64,000 nt of DNA from Sphingomonadaceae bacterium (GCA_947454135.1 CANGJI010000004.1:1-64000), one strand, 5' to 3'. Positions 18,568 through 28,981 are shown, numbered from the stretch's first letter. Numbers and translations: made by a program. The notes: generated by a model from the letters alone, not told the origin.

Positions 18568-19553
18568 ACGAGACCTTCGCCCCGTTCCTGGCGGCGCTCA
18601 GCGCGCCGATCACTCATCCTGTCGACGTGATCGCCTATGCTGTGCCTGCCTTTGTCGCACTGATCCTGATCGAGATCGCCTGGGCGCGCCGTCATGCACC
18701 GGAAGCCTACGAAGCGCGCGACATGCTGACCTCGCTGCTCATGGGTCTCGGCAGCACGATCGCCGGAGCGCTCGTGGCCGGCGCGATCTATGCCGCGGCG
18801 ACATGGCTCTACGCCCACCGCATCGCCACGGTGCCTTATGCCTGGTGGTCGTGGGTGGCAGTCATGCTGCTTGATGATTTCAACTACTACTGGGCGCACC
18901 GTACCGGCCACCGTGTGCGCTGGTTCTGGGCGGCGCACGTCAATCACCACACCAGCCAGCACTACAACCTGAGCACCGCGCTGCGGCAGACATGGACCGG
19001 GTTCCTTGCGCTGTCGTTCGTGTTCCGCATCTGGCCCGCGTTCTTCGGCGTCCCGCCGGAAATGCTCCTGACAGTCGGCGCGGCGAACACCGTGGGCCAG
19101 TTCTGGATCCACACCGAAGCGGTCCGCCGCATGCCTGCGTGGTTCGAATGGGTGTTCAACACCCCCTCGCACCACCGCGTCCACCACGCGACCAATCCGC
19201 TCTACCTCGACCGCAACTATGCGGGCGTGTTCATGTTCTGGGACCGCATGTTCGGGACGTTCCAGCCTGAACTCGACGAGGAACCGGCGCGCTACGGCGT
19301 GATCCGCCAGCTCGGCACGTTCAATCTGCTGCACAGCGTGTTTCACGAATGGAAGGGCATGCTGAAGGACTTTGCCGTGGCGCCCTGGCGCTACAAGCTC
19401 GCCTATCTGGTCCGCGAGCCAGGCTGGAGCCACGATGGCAGCAGCGACACCAGTGATGCGATCCGAACCCGCTGGCTCGAACGGAACGGCACCCTAGCGC
19501 CCGATCATCCCCAACGCATGGCGAATGAAGGCATCGCGGTCAGCCACCCATAG
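18564..19553 (+). CDS. Sterol desaturase / fatty acid hydroxylase family protein
   Basis: His clusters 'DDFNYYWAHRTGHRVRWFWAAHVNHHTSQHYN', 'HHRVHHA'. Confidence 0.95.
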   Translation: MNETFAPFLAALSAPITHPVDVIAYAVPAFVALILIEIAWARRHAPEAYEARDMLTSLLMGLGSTIAGALVAGAIYAAATWLYAHRIATVPYAWWSWVAVMLLDDFNYYWAHRTGHRVRWFWAAHVNHHTSQHYNLSTALRQTWTGFLALSFVFRIWPAFFGVPPEMLLTVGAANTVGQFWIHTEAVRRMPAWFEWVFNTPSHHRVHHATNPLYLDRNYAGVFMFWDRMFGTFQPELDEEPARYGVIRQLGTFNLLHSVFHEWKGMLKDFAVAPWRYKLAYLVREPGWSHDGSSDTSDAIRTRWLERNGTLAPDHPQRMANEGIAVSHP

Positions 19554-20945
19554 CGCACTATCGGAAAGGCGCGGGTTCACATATGTCCACCCGTCACTGG
19601 AGTATACCTTGCCAAAGGTGCCCCGCGTGCCGAACGCCAGCGAAACCGCGCGCTGCTCAGCGCGCAGGGTGAACCCCTCGCCCACAATCGTCGCAGTGCC
19701 CGGCTCGAAACCGCGACCCCATGGGCGCAGCGCGAAGACATAGGGTTCGTTGCGAAAACTGCGGACCTCGGTGTTGAAGAAGACCGAGAGATAGACCTTG
19801 TCCAAGACGCCGAGCGCCAGCGGCGGCATGCGCCAGTCTGAGGTGGCGACCACTGGCCACGGGTAGTGCTGCGGGTTTCCGTAGAGAATCTCGCTGCGCA
19901 GATCGACCAACCCATCGCGTGGTTCCTGCGGCGATGGCACACGGTCGATCTTGAGGTTGCTCGCCCAGGTGAACCCGAACGAGGTCGCATCGATGAGCGG
20001 CATCGCGGAAGGTGGCCCCCGGCCTGGCGCATTGGTAACGGTCACGTTCTCGTAGATCCGCAGGTAGGCCTTGTCCTTCAACTGATGTCCGCTCGCGACA
20101 TTGCTCCAGCCCTGCTGACCCTGCCAGCGTACATTGCGGAAATGCGAGACCAGCGTGCCGTTGATGTAAGTGCCGTGCTCCTGATCGGCGTTGGTCCCGA
20201 CATTGCCGGCAATCTCGCTGTCCTCGGCATAGATCATGGTCTCCCCGCTCGGCACGAAGAGGGCATTCTTGCCGCCAAACAGCTTCGAACGGCGGATGAC
20301 TGCCGTGAACAGGCCGGGCGGCGCGCCGCCATAGGTCTCGAGATGCAGCGCCCCCATCGGCTGGATCGCACCGGGGAAGTCGAGTTCGACATCCCGCATC
20401 TCGAAGTGGATCCGGCTCCGCCCCATGTCGAGCGCCCGCATTCGCAAGCTTGCCCACTGATCCGCGCTGCGGAACGTCACGCGCTCTCCGGGCACCGAAG
20501 AGCGGAAGATGTACTGCGTGCCGTCAAGGTTGCCGACAATATCGGGCAGGCTCGGCGCGAAAGGATAGACGCAGGGCCGTCCAGCGCGGTCCCGTGCTTC
20601 GTAGACGAACTCCAGGCCGCCCTCGGCACGCCCGTAGAGCGAGGCAACGTCATTGCCCTGATAGACCTCGCGGCCCGCAGCCTGCGAGGCATCGCACTTC
20701 ACGAAGAAGCGATTGGCAGGCCGGCGGAGCCCCTGCATGGGCATGTAAAAGGGATAAGCCGCATCGTGCGCGGCAAATTCAGCCGGAGTGCGGGGTGGCG
20801 GCAGCTCGGCCGGGATGAGGGGCTGGAGGGGCACTGCGGCTGCAGCGTGCGGCGCAGTCTGAGCATTCGATTCGCTGCCGAGCCCGCTGCAGCCAATCGT
20901 GCCGAGAACCGCCAGGGCGGCAGCAGCCCACAGCGGGAGCTTCAT
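19494..20945 (-). CDS. Secreted lipoprotein with predicted right-handed beta-helix
   Basis: Lipobox-like 'VLGTIGCSG'; repetitive segments 'SKLFGGKNALFVPSGETMIYAEDSEIAGNVGTNADQEHGTYINGTLVSHFRNVRWQGQQG'. Confidence 0.75.
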   Translation of the reverse strand: MKLPLWAAAALAVLGTIGCSGLGSESNAQTAPHAAAAVPLQPLIPAELPPPRTPAEFAAHDAAYPFYMPMQGLRRPANRFFVKCDASQAAGREVYQGNDVASLYGRAEGGLEFVYEARDRAGRPCVYPFAPSLPDIVGNLDGTQYIFRSSVPGERVTFRSADQWASLRMRALDMGRSRIHFEMRDVELDFPGAIQPMGALHLETYGGAPPGLFTAVIRRSKLFGGKNALFVPSGETMIYAEDSEIAGNVGTNADQEHGTYINGTLVSHFRNVRWQGQQGWSNVASGHQLKDKAYLRIYENVTVTNAPGRGPPSAMPLIDATSFGFTWASNLKIDRVPSPQEPRDGLVDLRSEILYGNPQHYPWPVVATSDWRMPPLALGVLDKVYLSVFFNTEVRSFRNEPYVFALRPWGRGFEPGTATIVGEGFTLRAEQRAVSLAFGTRGTFGKVYSSDGWTYVNPRLSDSALWVADRDAFIRHALGMIGR

Positions 20946-20985
20946 CGCGATCCTTGCGGCCACGGGCAGGTTTGCCCGCATCACG

Positions 20986-22305
20986 TCAGCTGGCGAGGCG
21001 CAGCGCAGTGCCGACTGCTTCCGCATCCGGCTGATCCGGCCAGATACCGCGCGTGTCATAGACGACCTTGCCGCTCCGTTCGGCGAGCGGGACGACCTTG
21101 AACACATCGTGATCGACCAGCACGACCAGCAGGTCGCAGGTTTCCAGCGCATCGTCGAGGTCGATCAGGCTGGCCCCGCTATCGGTGAACTCGACCGGCA
21201 ACTGCTGCGCATAGGGCTCCACGATGCTCACGCGGCTGCCGTACTTGCGGGCAATGCGGGCAGCGACGAAGCGCGCGGGGCTCTCGCGAAAGTCATCGAT
21301 GTTCGCCTTGAAGGCGAGGCCGAGGCAGGCGATGCGCGCCTCGGGATGGGCATCGATCAGCGCAGTGGCGCGCTCGATCACGTGGTGCATCTTCTGGTCG
21401 TTCACTCCGCGCGCGGCGCGGATCAGCGGGGTGTGCTCGGGCGCGCTTGCCACGATGAACCAGGGATCGACTGCGATGCAGTGCCCGCCCACGCCGGGGC
21501 CCGGTTGCAGGATGTTGACGCGCGGGTGGCGGTTGGCCAGCCGAATCACTTCCCACACATCAAGACCCATGCGGTCCGCCACGATCGAAAGCTCGTTGGC
21601 GAAGGCGATGTTCACGTCGCGGTAGGCGTTCTCGACCAGCTTGGTCATCTCGGCCGAGCGCGCATCGGTGGTGATGCATGTCCCGCGCACGAAGCGCTTG
21701 TAGAACGCCAGCGCCTTGCGGGCACAGCGCGGGGTAATCCCTCCGATCGAGCGGTCGTTGTTGGTCAGTTCCTCGAGAATGCGGCCCGGCAGCACCCGCT
21801 CGGGGCAATAAGCGATAGACACATCCGGCGTCTCGCGGGTCAGGCCCGGAAACTTGAGATCGGGACGCAGGCCCGCCATCAAATCGCGCATCATCTCGGT
21901 CGTGCCGACGGGGCTGGTCGATTCGAGGATCACCACGTCGCCGGCCTTCAGCACACCCGCGACTTCGCTGGCAGCGGACTGCACGTAGGAAACGTCCGGC
22001 GTGTGATGGCCGTCCTTGGCGAACGGTGTCGGCACAGCGATCACGAAGACATCGGCAGGTTCGATCTGGGTCGAGGCGCGCAGCAGGCCGCGCTGGACGA
22101 CGCCCTGCACGAGGCCATCGAGATCGACTTCCTCGATATGGATTTCGCCGCGGTTGATCGTGTCGACGACGCTCTGCGTCACATCGAGCCCCAGCACCGG
22201 GCAACCCGACCGAGCAATGATCGCAGCGGTGGGCAGTCCGATATAGCCGAGGCCGACGACGCAGACCTGCGGCTTCACATCACCGTTGCCGATTTTAGCG
22301 GACAT
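20986..22305 (-). CDS. wecC: UDP-N-acetyl-D-mannosamine dehydrogenase family
   Basis: 'CVVGLGYIGLPTAAIIARSG' NAD motif, 'ANHP...GPGVGGHCIAVDPWF'. Confidence 0.92.
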   Translation of the reverse strand: MSAKIGNGDVKPQVCVVGLGYIGLPTAAIIARSGCPVLGLDVTQSVVDTINRGEIHIEEVDLDGLVQGVVQRGLLRASTQIEPADVFVIAVPTPFAKDGHHTPDVSYVQSAASEVAGVLKAGDVVILESTSPVGTTEMMRDLMAGLRPDLKFPGLTRETPDVSIAYCPERVLPGRILEELTNNDRSIGGITPRCARKALAFYKRFVRGTCITTDARSAEMTKLVENAYRDVNIAFANELSIVADRMGLDVWEVIRLANRHPRVNILQPGPGVGGHCIAVDPWFIVASAPEHTPLIRAARGVNDQKMHHVIERATALIDAHPEARIACLGLAFKANIDDFRESPARFVAARIARKYGSRVSIVEPYAQQLPVEFTDSGASLIDLDDALETCDLLVVLVDHDVFKVVPLAERSGKVVYDTRGIWPDQPDAEAVGTALRLAS

Positions 22306-23416
22306 TCCCCAAGAGCTCCACGATACGCCGCGCCGCGTGCCCGTCCCCGAAGGGATTGTGCGCGCGCGCCATGGCCGAATAGGCAGCCTTATCGTCGAGC
22401 AGGGTAAAGATTTCGGAAACTATCCGGGCAGTTTCGGTGCCGACGAGCTTGGCCGTACCGGCCTCCACGCCCTCGGGCCTTTCGGTCGTCTCGCGCATCA
22501 CGAGCACCGGCTTGCCGAGCGCGGGGGCCTCCTCCTGCACTCCGCCGCTATCGGTCAGCATGATCTCGGCCATACCCAGCAGGCGCGCGAAATGCGGGTA
22601 GTCGAGCGGCTCGATCAGCGCGACATTGGCAAGGCCGCCGAGCACCCCCTCCATGACCTTGCGAACATTGGGATTGGGGTGGACCGGAAAGATCAGCGCC
22701 ACATCTTCGCGCGCCGCGATCTGGCGGATGGCCTCGGCAATCGCTTCAAGGCCGCCGCCGAAGTTCTCGCGCCGGTGGCTGGTCACGCCGATGATCCGCT
22801 TGTCGGCAAAGCGGGCTTCAAGATCGGCAAGGCCGCCAGCCAAGGCGGGCTCCGCCGCGATCTTCGCGCTTACCCATTGCAGTGCGTCGATCACCGTATT
22901 GCCCGTCACATGGATCGCCTCGGCACGCACGTTCTCCGCGCGCAGCGCGGCAGCAGAAGTCGCCGTCGGCGCAAAATGCAGCGCGGCGATGGTGCCGATG
23001 ATCTTGCGGTTCACCTCCTCGGGCCAGGGGTGATAGATATTGTGGCTGCGCAGCCCCGCCTCGACATGGGCCACCGGAATCTTGCGATAATAGGCCGCGA
23101 GCGCTCCGGCCATCGCCGTCGCCGTATCGCCCTGCACCACCACCCAGTCCGGCTTCTCGGCATCCATCACGCCGCCGAGCCCGGTGAGCAACGCCGCCGT
23201 CAGCCCGTCGAGCGTCTGATCCGGCTTCATCAGGTCGAGATCGTGATCGGGCACGATGCCGGCAATCGCCAGAACCTGATCGAGCATACCACGGTGTTGC
23301 GCCGAAACGCAGGTCACCACCCGGAAGCGCGGATCGGCGGCAAGCGCATGCACGACCGGAAACATCTTGATCGCTTCCGGCCGCGTGCCGAACACCACGA
23401 GGATTGTCTGTGTCAT
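22295..23416 (-). CDS. wecB: UDP-N-acetylglucosamine 2-epimerase (non-hydrolysing)
   Basis: 'ILVVFGTRPEAIKMFPVVHAL', 'VVQGDTATAMAGALAAYY', 'TDSGGVQEEAPALGKPVLVMRETTERPEG'. Confidence 0.95.
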   Translation of the reverse strand: MTQTILVVFGTRPEAIKMFPVVHALAADPRFRVVTCVSAQHRGMLDQVLAIAGIVPDHDLDLMKPDQTLDGLTAALLTGLGGVMDAEKPDWVVVQGDTATAMAGALAAYYRKIPVAHVEAGLRSHNIYHPWPEEVNRKIIGTIAALHFAPTATSAAALRAENVRAEAIHVTGNTVIDALQWVSAKIAAEPALAGGLADLEARFADKRIIGVTSHRRENFGGGLEAIAEAIRQIAAREDVALIFPVHPNPNVRKVMEGVLGGLANVALIEPLDYPHFARLLGMAEIMLTDSGGVQEEAPALGKPVLVMRETTERPEGVEAGTAKLVGTETARIVSEIFTLLDDKAAYSAMARAHNPFGDGHAARRIVELLGNVR

Positions 23417-23455
23417 GACCTGCCCCCTACCATCCGCCGGTTAAGGGGCACATAA

Positions 23456-24442
23456 TCACACGGAAGGCATCTGCTGGCTGGAGCAGTGGAAGCCGCCGCC
23501 GCCTGCCAGCACCGCATTGGCCATCAGTCCGATCACCGCGCGGCCCGGGAAAAGTTCGGCAATTGCCGCCACGCCATCGTCGTCATGGCGCGTGCCGAAC
23601 ACCGGGACGATCACGACATTGTTGGCGATCACGAAGTTCATATAGCTCGCCGGCTGGACCATACCGCCCCATTCGACCAGCCCCGGCGAGGGGACTTCGA
23701 CGACCTCTACCCCGAAATCACGCGCCCGCGCCGCCGCATCGGCGTAGATGGCAGCATTGGGATCACCCGGCCCTGTCGCCCGTGGCAGCGCCAGCCGGTT
23801 CGGCGCCACGAAGCGGGCGAGATTATCGACATGGCCATCGGTATGATCGTTGATGAGGCCATCGCCGAGCCACAGTACACGGTCGTAACCGAGATCGCGC
23901 GCCAGCCGCATTTCCAGATCAGCCTGTGAAAGCGCCGGATTGCGATTCGGATTGAGCAGGCACTGCGCCGTCGTCGCCACCAGTCCGGTGCCGTCGCCGT
24001 CAAGCGCGCCGCCCTCCAGAATCCATTCGCAGCGATCAGCGGCAAGGCCCGCGCTAGCGGCAAGATCCGCGCCGATCGCCTCGTCACCCGGCATCAGGTA
24101 TTTGCCGCCCCAGCCATTGAAGCCGAACAGCCGCGCCCGCCGATCCTGATCGCCCAGCACCACCAGCGGCCCGGTATCGCGCAGCCAGACATCACCATAG
24201 ATACGGCGCTCGAGCGTGACCGCACCCGAAACGAGGCTCCGCGCGCGGGCCTCGTTCGCGGCATCGCGCACGATGAGGCGAACCTCCTGCCCGCTGTCCG
24301 CGACGGCGCTCGCAAATGCCGCAATCTGCACTTGCGCGGCGTCGATCACGCCGGACCATTCCTCCGCGAGATGCGGAAAGCCGATCCAGAGCCAGTCCTG
24401 CGGATGCCATTCGGGGGGCATCCGCAGCGCGGTGTCGGTCAT
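23456..24442 (-). CDS. aguA: Agmatine deiminase family protein
   Basis: 'PPEWHPQDWLWIGFPH', 'WILEGGALDGDGTGLVATTAQCLLNPNRNP', C-terminal 'GGGFHCSSQQMP'. Confidence 0.93.
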   Translation of the reverse strand: MTDTALRMPPEWHPQDWLWIGFPHLAEEWSGVIDAAQVQIAAFASAVADSGQEVRLIVRDAANEARARSLVSGAVTLERRIYGDVWLRDTGPLVVLGDQDRRARLFGFNGWGGKYLMPGDEAIGADLAASAGLAADRCEWILEGGALDGDGTGLVATTAQCLLNPNRNPALSQADLEMRLARDLGYDRVLWLGDGLINDHTDGHVDNLARFVAPNRLALPRATGPGDPNAAIYADAAARARDFGVEVVEVPSPGLVEWGGMVQPASYMNFVIANNVVIVPVFGTRHDDDGVAAIAELFPGRAVIGLMANAVLAGGGGFHCSSQQMPSV

Positions 24443-24446
24443 GGGA

Positions 24447-26138
24447 TCACTGGGCCTTTGCTGCAGCGAGGCTCTTGTCACGCACCGCCCGGAACTCGTC
24501 GTTCGGGTGCCAGTTGGGCCAGACATTGCTGTCGGCCAGTTCGCGGCCGAGCCGGTAGAACAGCTTCACATCCTGCACCATGCCCGAGATGTCCCAGCTT
24601 TCCTGATACTGGTCGCTCGGCTGGTGGTAGCGCACGTTGACGTAATCGTCCGAGGCTGCCTGCCCGGCCGCCGTGCCGCCATTCACGAGATCGACACCAC
24701 GCCCGAGATCGAACATCGGCACGCCGCGCTTGGCGAGGCTGAAGTGGTCCGAACGGTAATAGTGCCCGCGCTCGGGGTGTTCTTCCGGCGATTCGCTGAG
24801 GCCCATTTCGCCTTCGACCTTGCGCAGGATCGTCGTGAGTTCCGACTTGTCGCCACCGGTTACGGTGATGTCCTTCGCCGGACCGCCCACGGGAAGCGCA
24901 TCCATATTGACCCCGCCTACGGTCCTGGCGAGCGGGAAAACCGGGTTCTGTGCGTAGTATTCTGAGCCGAGCAGGCCCGATTCCTCAAGCGTGACGGCCA
25001 GAAAGACCTGGCTGCGGGCGGCGGGGCCAGCCGCCGCGTTCATCTTGGCGAGCGCCGCGAGCGCGGCAATGCCGGTCGCGTTGTCGACCGCGCCGTTGCA
25101 GATGTCATCGCCAGTCGCATCCGGCTTGCAATGTCCGAGATGGTCCCAGTGCGCGCTGTAGAGCACGTATTCGCCAGGACGCGTCTTGCCGGGCAGCACG
25201 CCGATCACGTTGTGCGAATTGGCCTTTTCGATCGTGCTATCAAACGAGAGACTGGCCTTGAGGCCCAGCGGAACCGGCTTGAAGCCCTTCTGCTGCGCCG
25301 CTGCGGTCAGCGCGGCGAGGTCCTTGCCTGCGGCCTTGAAGATCGCCTCGGCAACCGGCTTCTGAACCCAGCCGTTGGCAACGGTCTGGTCGGCACCGTC
25401 ATTCGCGGTCTGAACAAAGTGCTGTGCGCCCGACCAGCTCGATTCGACAACCTGCCAGCCATAGGCTGCCGGGAAGGTATCATGGATGATGAGCGCCCCC
25501 GTCGCGCCCTGCCGTGCCGCTTCCTCGAACTTGTAGGTCCAGCGTCCGTAGTATGTCATCCGGCGGCCACGGAAGAGGCCGTTCTCCCCTTCCATTGCAT
25601 AGTCCGGATCGTTGACGAGGATGACCGCCGTCTTCCCGTGCATGTCGATCCCGGCATAGTCGTTCCAGCCCAGTTCGGGTGCATTGATCCCGTAGCCGAC
25701 GAAGACCAGTTCGCTGTCCTTGACCTCGGTATGCGGCGTGATGCGATAGCTGCCAGCCACGAAATCACTCGATGGCTTGAAGGTAAGCGTCTGCGCAGCG
25801 CCGGTGATGGTCAGCGGGCTCTTGTTGATCGCCGTAATCGTCGCCGTGGGTACGTCCTGCAACCACTGCCCCTTGTTGCCCGGCTGGAGCCCGGCCGCCT
25901 TGAACCGGGCGATGATCGCGTCCAGCGTCTTGGGCTCGGCTCGTGTGCCCGGCCCGCGCCCCTCGAACTCGTCCGAAGCGAGCGTCCGGATCGTTTCGCG
26001 CATCAGCGCCTCATCGACAGCAGGCACCGTCGGCGCCGCATGGCTCGCCGCCATCGGCAGCGCGAGCGCAGCGCCGCACAGCAGCACCAAAGCCTTGCGA
26101 CCAAACGACCTGCTGATCTTCATCCTCATCTTCCTCAT
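24447..26138 (-). CDS. M28 family metallopeptidase
   Basis: 'YSAHWDHLGHCKPD...NGAVDNATGIAALAALAKM', 'TLEESGLLGSEYYA', signal peptide. Confidence 0.93.
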   Translation of the reverse strand: MRKMRMKISRSFGRKALVLLCGAALALPMAASHAAPTVPAVDEALMRETIRTLASDEFEGRGPGTRAEPKTLDAIIARFKAAGLQPGNKGQWLQDVPTATITAINKSPLTITGAAQTLTFKPSSDFVAGSYRITPHTEVKDSELVFVGYGINAPELGWNDYAGIDMHGKTAVILVNDPDYAMEGENGLFRGRRMTYYGRWTYKFEEAARQGATGALIIHDTFPAAYGWQVVESSWSGAQHFVQTANDGADQTVANGWVQKPVAEAIFKAAGKDLAALTAAAQQKGFKPVPLGLKASLSFDSTIEKANSHNVIGVLPGKTRPGEYVLYSAHWDHLGHCKPDATGDDICNGAVDNATGIAALAALAKMNAAAGPAARSQVFLAVTLEESGLLGSEYYAQNPVFPLARTVGGVNMDALPVGGPAKDITVTGGDKSELTTILRKVEGEMGLSESPEEHPERGHYYRSDHFSLAKRGVPMFDLGRGVDLVNGGTAAGQAASDDYVNVRYHQPSDQYQESWDISGMVQDVKLFYRLGRELADSNVWPNWHPNDEFRAVRDKSLAAAKAQ

Positions 26139-26224
26139 GCCATCCAGAGCGCCAGACCCGGCTCGGCGCGCACAGGTGGCAGAGCCCCCGCTTGCTGGCA
26201 AGCCGGACGCGCGCGCTTGATCGC

Positions 26225-28981
26225 ATGGCGCTGACGGGGCATCGCAGCACGATGACCGGCAGGAGCCATACACCGGACTGGGCACTCGCCCTGCACCGCG
26301 CCCGCAGCGAAGCGCCATTCCTCGCCCGCGGTCTGGACCGCCTGCCCGATCTCGAAGCCTTTCTTGCCGCCGGGCGAATCGAAGAGGCCCTCGCCGCCGC
26401 TCATCAGGCCGGTGCTGACGAACCGGACACGGGCATAGCCCTGCGCCGCCAGCGGCTCGCCCTCGCGGTCGCGCTCGCCATCGGAGATCTCGCCGGCGCG
26501 CTGCCGCTCAAGCGCGTCATGACCGAGCTGTCCGTCTTTGCCGACCATGCACTCGATGCTGCCATCGTGGCTGCCATGCGCCGCCGCGTGCCCGATGCCG
26601 AGCCGCAGGGCTTTTCCGCCATCGCGCTGGGCAAGCATGGCGCGGGCGAGCTCAACTACTCGTCCGACATCGACCCGATCCTCCTCTACGATCCCGAGCT
26701 TCTTCCGCGCCGCGAGCGGGATGATCCAGCCGACGCCGCGCAGCGTATCGCGCGCACGGTCGTCGAATTGCTCGGCGCGGTCACCGGCGAGGGCTATGTC
26801 TTCCGGGTCGATCTGCGCCTGCGCCCCGCTGCGGAAGTCACCCCGCTCGCCCTCCCGTTCATTGCCGCGATCACCCATTACGAATCGAGCGCGCTGGCAT
26901 GGGAACGTGCTGCGTTCATCCGCGCGCGCCCGGCGTCGGGCGACATCGTGGCGGGGCAAGCCTTCCTCGATGCCATCCGGCCCTTCGTCTGGCGGCGGAG
27001 CCTCGATTTCGGGGCGATTGCCGAGATCGGCCGCCTCACCACCCGCATCCGCGATCATTACGCAGGTGGTCAGGCGATCGGCCCGGGCTACGATCTCAAA
27101 CGCGGACGCGGCGGCATTCGCGAGGTCGAGTTCTTCGCGCAGACCCACCAGCTGATCCACGGCGGGCGCAATCCGGCGCTTCGCCTGCGCGGCACCCGCG
27201 CGGCGCTCGATGCCCTGGCGGAGGCCGGCATCGTCGCCGGAGAGGACGCCGCACTGCTCGGCGATAGCTACGACCGCCTGCGTACGCTGGAGCACCGGCT
27301 GCAGATGATCGCTGATCAGCAGACGCACAGCCTGCCGACCGACCCCGCCCAGCTCGAAGCCGTAGCGCGGCTGGACGGCATCCCCTCCGGCACAGCGCTG
27401 GTGGAAGAGCTCGCGCAGATTTCAGAAGCTGTCGGCCGCCGGTTCGACAACCTGATCGCGACTTACGCGCCGACCGGTGCCGTCCCCGTAACCACACGCC
27501 CGCTCGAACAGGAGCTGAAGGCGCTCGGTTTCGCCGATCCGGGCGCCCTCGCGACGCGCATCGAGAGCTGGGAAAACGGCCAGTTCCGCGCCCTGCGCAG
27601 CGCAGAGGCCCGCGCCGCCTTTGCGCGTCTGCGGGATACCTTGCTCGGCGCGCTTGCCGCCGCGCCCGATCCGGAGCGCGCGCTGCTGCGCTGGGAAGGC
27701 TTGCTGGCCGGACTGCCCAGCGCGATCAATATCTTCCAGCTCCTCGAAGCGCGTCCCGCCCTGCTCGGCGTCGTGATGCGCGTGCTTGCCCATGCGCCCA
27801 CGCTGGCGGACGAACTCGCCCGACGCTCGGACCTCCTCGATACGCTCATCGACCGCAGCGCCTTCGATCTGCCCGGCAGCGTCGAAAGGCTCGCCGCCGA
27901 ATTCCGCCGCTGCGAGGCAGGCGACGATTACCAGTGCCTGCTCGATTCCGTGCGCCGCAAGGTCGGTGAATGGCGCTTTGCGCTTGGCGTGCAGCTCATC
28001 GAAAGCCGGTTGGGCGAGACATGGCGCGATCCGCTCGAAGTCGCTGCCGCGCTTTCACGCATCGCCGAAGCCGCCATCCTCGTACTCGCCGAAGCGGCGC
28101 AAGGCGAGTTCGTCCGCGCCCATGGCCGGATCGCGGACAGCGAACTCGTCATCCTCGGGCTTGGCCGGCTGGGCGGCGGCGCGCTGACCCATGCCTCGGA
28201 CCTCGACATCGTGTTCCTGTTCAGCGGTGACCACACGGGCGAATCGGATGGGGCCCGGCCGCTTGGCAGCACGCTCTATTATAACCGTCTTGCCCAGCGG
28301 GTGATCGCAGCGCTTTCCGCCCCCACCGCCGCCGGTGCGCTCTATGAAGTCGACGTCCGCCTTCGCCCCAGCGGTGCGCAAGGGCCGATTGCCGTCAGCC
28401 TCGAAAGCTTCGCCCGCTACCAGCGCGAGGTTGCGTGGACCTGGGAACACATGGCGCTGTGCCGCGCGCGGCCACTGTTCGGCGCGCCGGATGATTGCGC
28501 CGCACTCGCGGGGATCATCGACACCGTGCTGCACCGCCCGCGCGATGCTGAAAAGCTGCGCGCAGACGTGCTATCGATGCGCACCGAAATGGCGCAGCAC
28601 AAACAGCCGTCCGGCCCGCTTGACGTGAAACTGGCGCGCGGTGGGCTCGTCGATCTGGAGTTCCTCGTCCACTACCTGCAACTGCGCGAACGCACCGCGC
28701 TCGATCCCGATCTCGGGCGCGCGGCTGACGGGCTGATCGCCGCCGGTCTGCTCACGCCGCCCTTGCGCGCCGCACACGATCTGCTGGCGCGGCTGCTCAT
28801 CGCCGTTCGCCTCGTTGCCCCTGACGGACGCTATCCGCCCGAAGCCAGCCGCGCTATCGTTGCACGCGCATGCGGTCTCGCCGATTGGCAGGGGCTGCTC
28901 ACTGCCGTGCTGGCAGCCCGCCGCGACATCGCGGCCTGCTGGCACGCCGTATTTGGCGAAGAACTGGAGATCTGTGAATGA
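26225..28981 (+). CDS. glnE: Bifunctional glutamine synthetase adenylyltransferase/deadenylyltransferase
   Basis: Two nucleotidyltransferase motifs 'GKHGAGELNYSSDIDPI' and 'GLGRLGGGALTHASDLDIVFLFSG'; start uncertain (26192/26225/26252). Confidence 0.95.
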   Translation: MALTGHRSTMTGRSHTPDWALALHRARSEAPFLARGLDRLPDLEAFLAAGRIEEALAAAHQAGADEPDTGIALRRQRLALAVALAIGDLAGALPLKRVMTELSVFADHALDAAIVAAMRRRVPDAEPQGFSAIALGKHGAGELNYSSDIDPILLYDPELLPRRERDDPADAAQRIARTVVELLGAVTGEGYVFRVDLRLRPAAEVTPLALPFIAAITHYESSALAWERAAFIRARPASGDIVAGQAFLDAIRPFVWRRSLDFGAIAEIGRLTTRIRDHYAGGQAIGPGYDLKRGRGGIREVEFFAQTHQLIHGGRNPALRLRGTRAALDALAEAGIVAGEDAALLGDSYDRLRTLEHRLQMIADQQTHSLPTDPAQLEAVARLDGIPSGTALVEELAQISEAVGRRFDNLIATYAPTGAVPVTTRPLEQELKALGFADPGALATRIESWENGQFRALRSAEARAAFARLRDTLLGALAAAPDPERALLRWEGLLAGLPSAINIFQLLEARPALLGVVMRVLAHAPTLADELARRSDLLDTLIDRSAFDLPGSVERLAAEFRRCEAGDDYQCLLDSVRRKVGEWRFALGVQLIESRLGETWRDPLEVAAALSRIAEAAILVLAEAAQGEFVRAHGRIADSELVILGLGRLGGGALTHASDLDIVFLFSGDHTGESDGARPLGSTLYYNRLAQRVIAALSAPTAAGALYEVDVRLRPSGAQGPIAVSLESFARYQREVAWTWEHMALCRARPLFGAPDDCAALAGIIDTVLHRPRDAEKLRADVLSMRTEMAQHKQPSGPLDVKLARGGLVDLEFLVHYLQLRERTALDPDLGRAADGLIAAGLLTPPLRAAHDLLARLLIAVRLVAPDGRYPPEASRAIVARACGLADWQGLLTAVLAARRDIAACWHAVFGEELEICE

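Noticed and set aside
17550-19433. 627-aa minus ORF
   Set aside because: Spans three well-supported + strand genes; shadow ORF.
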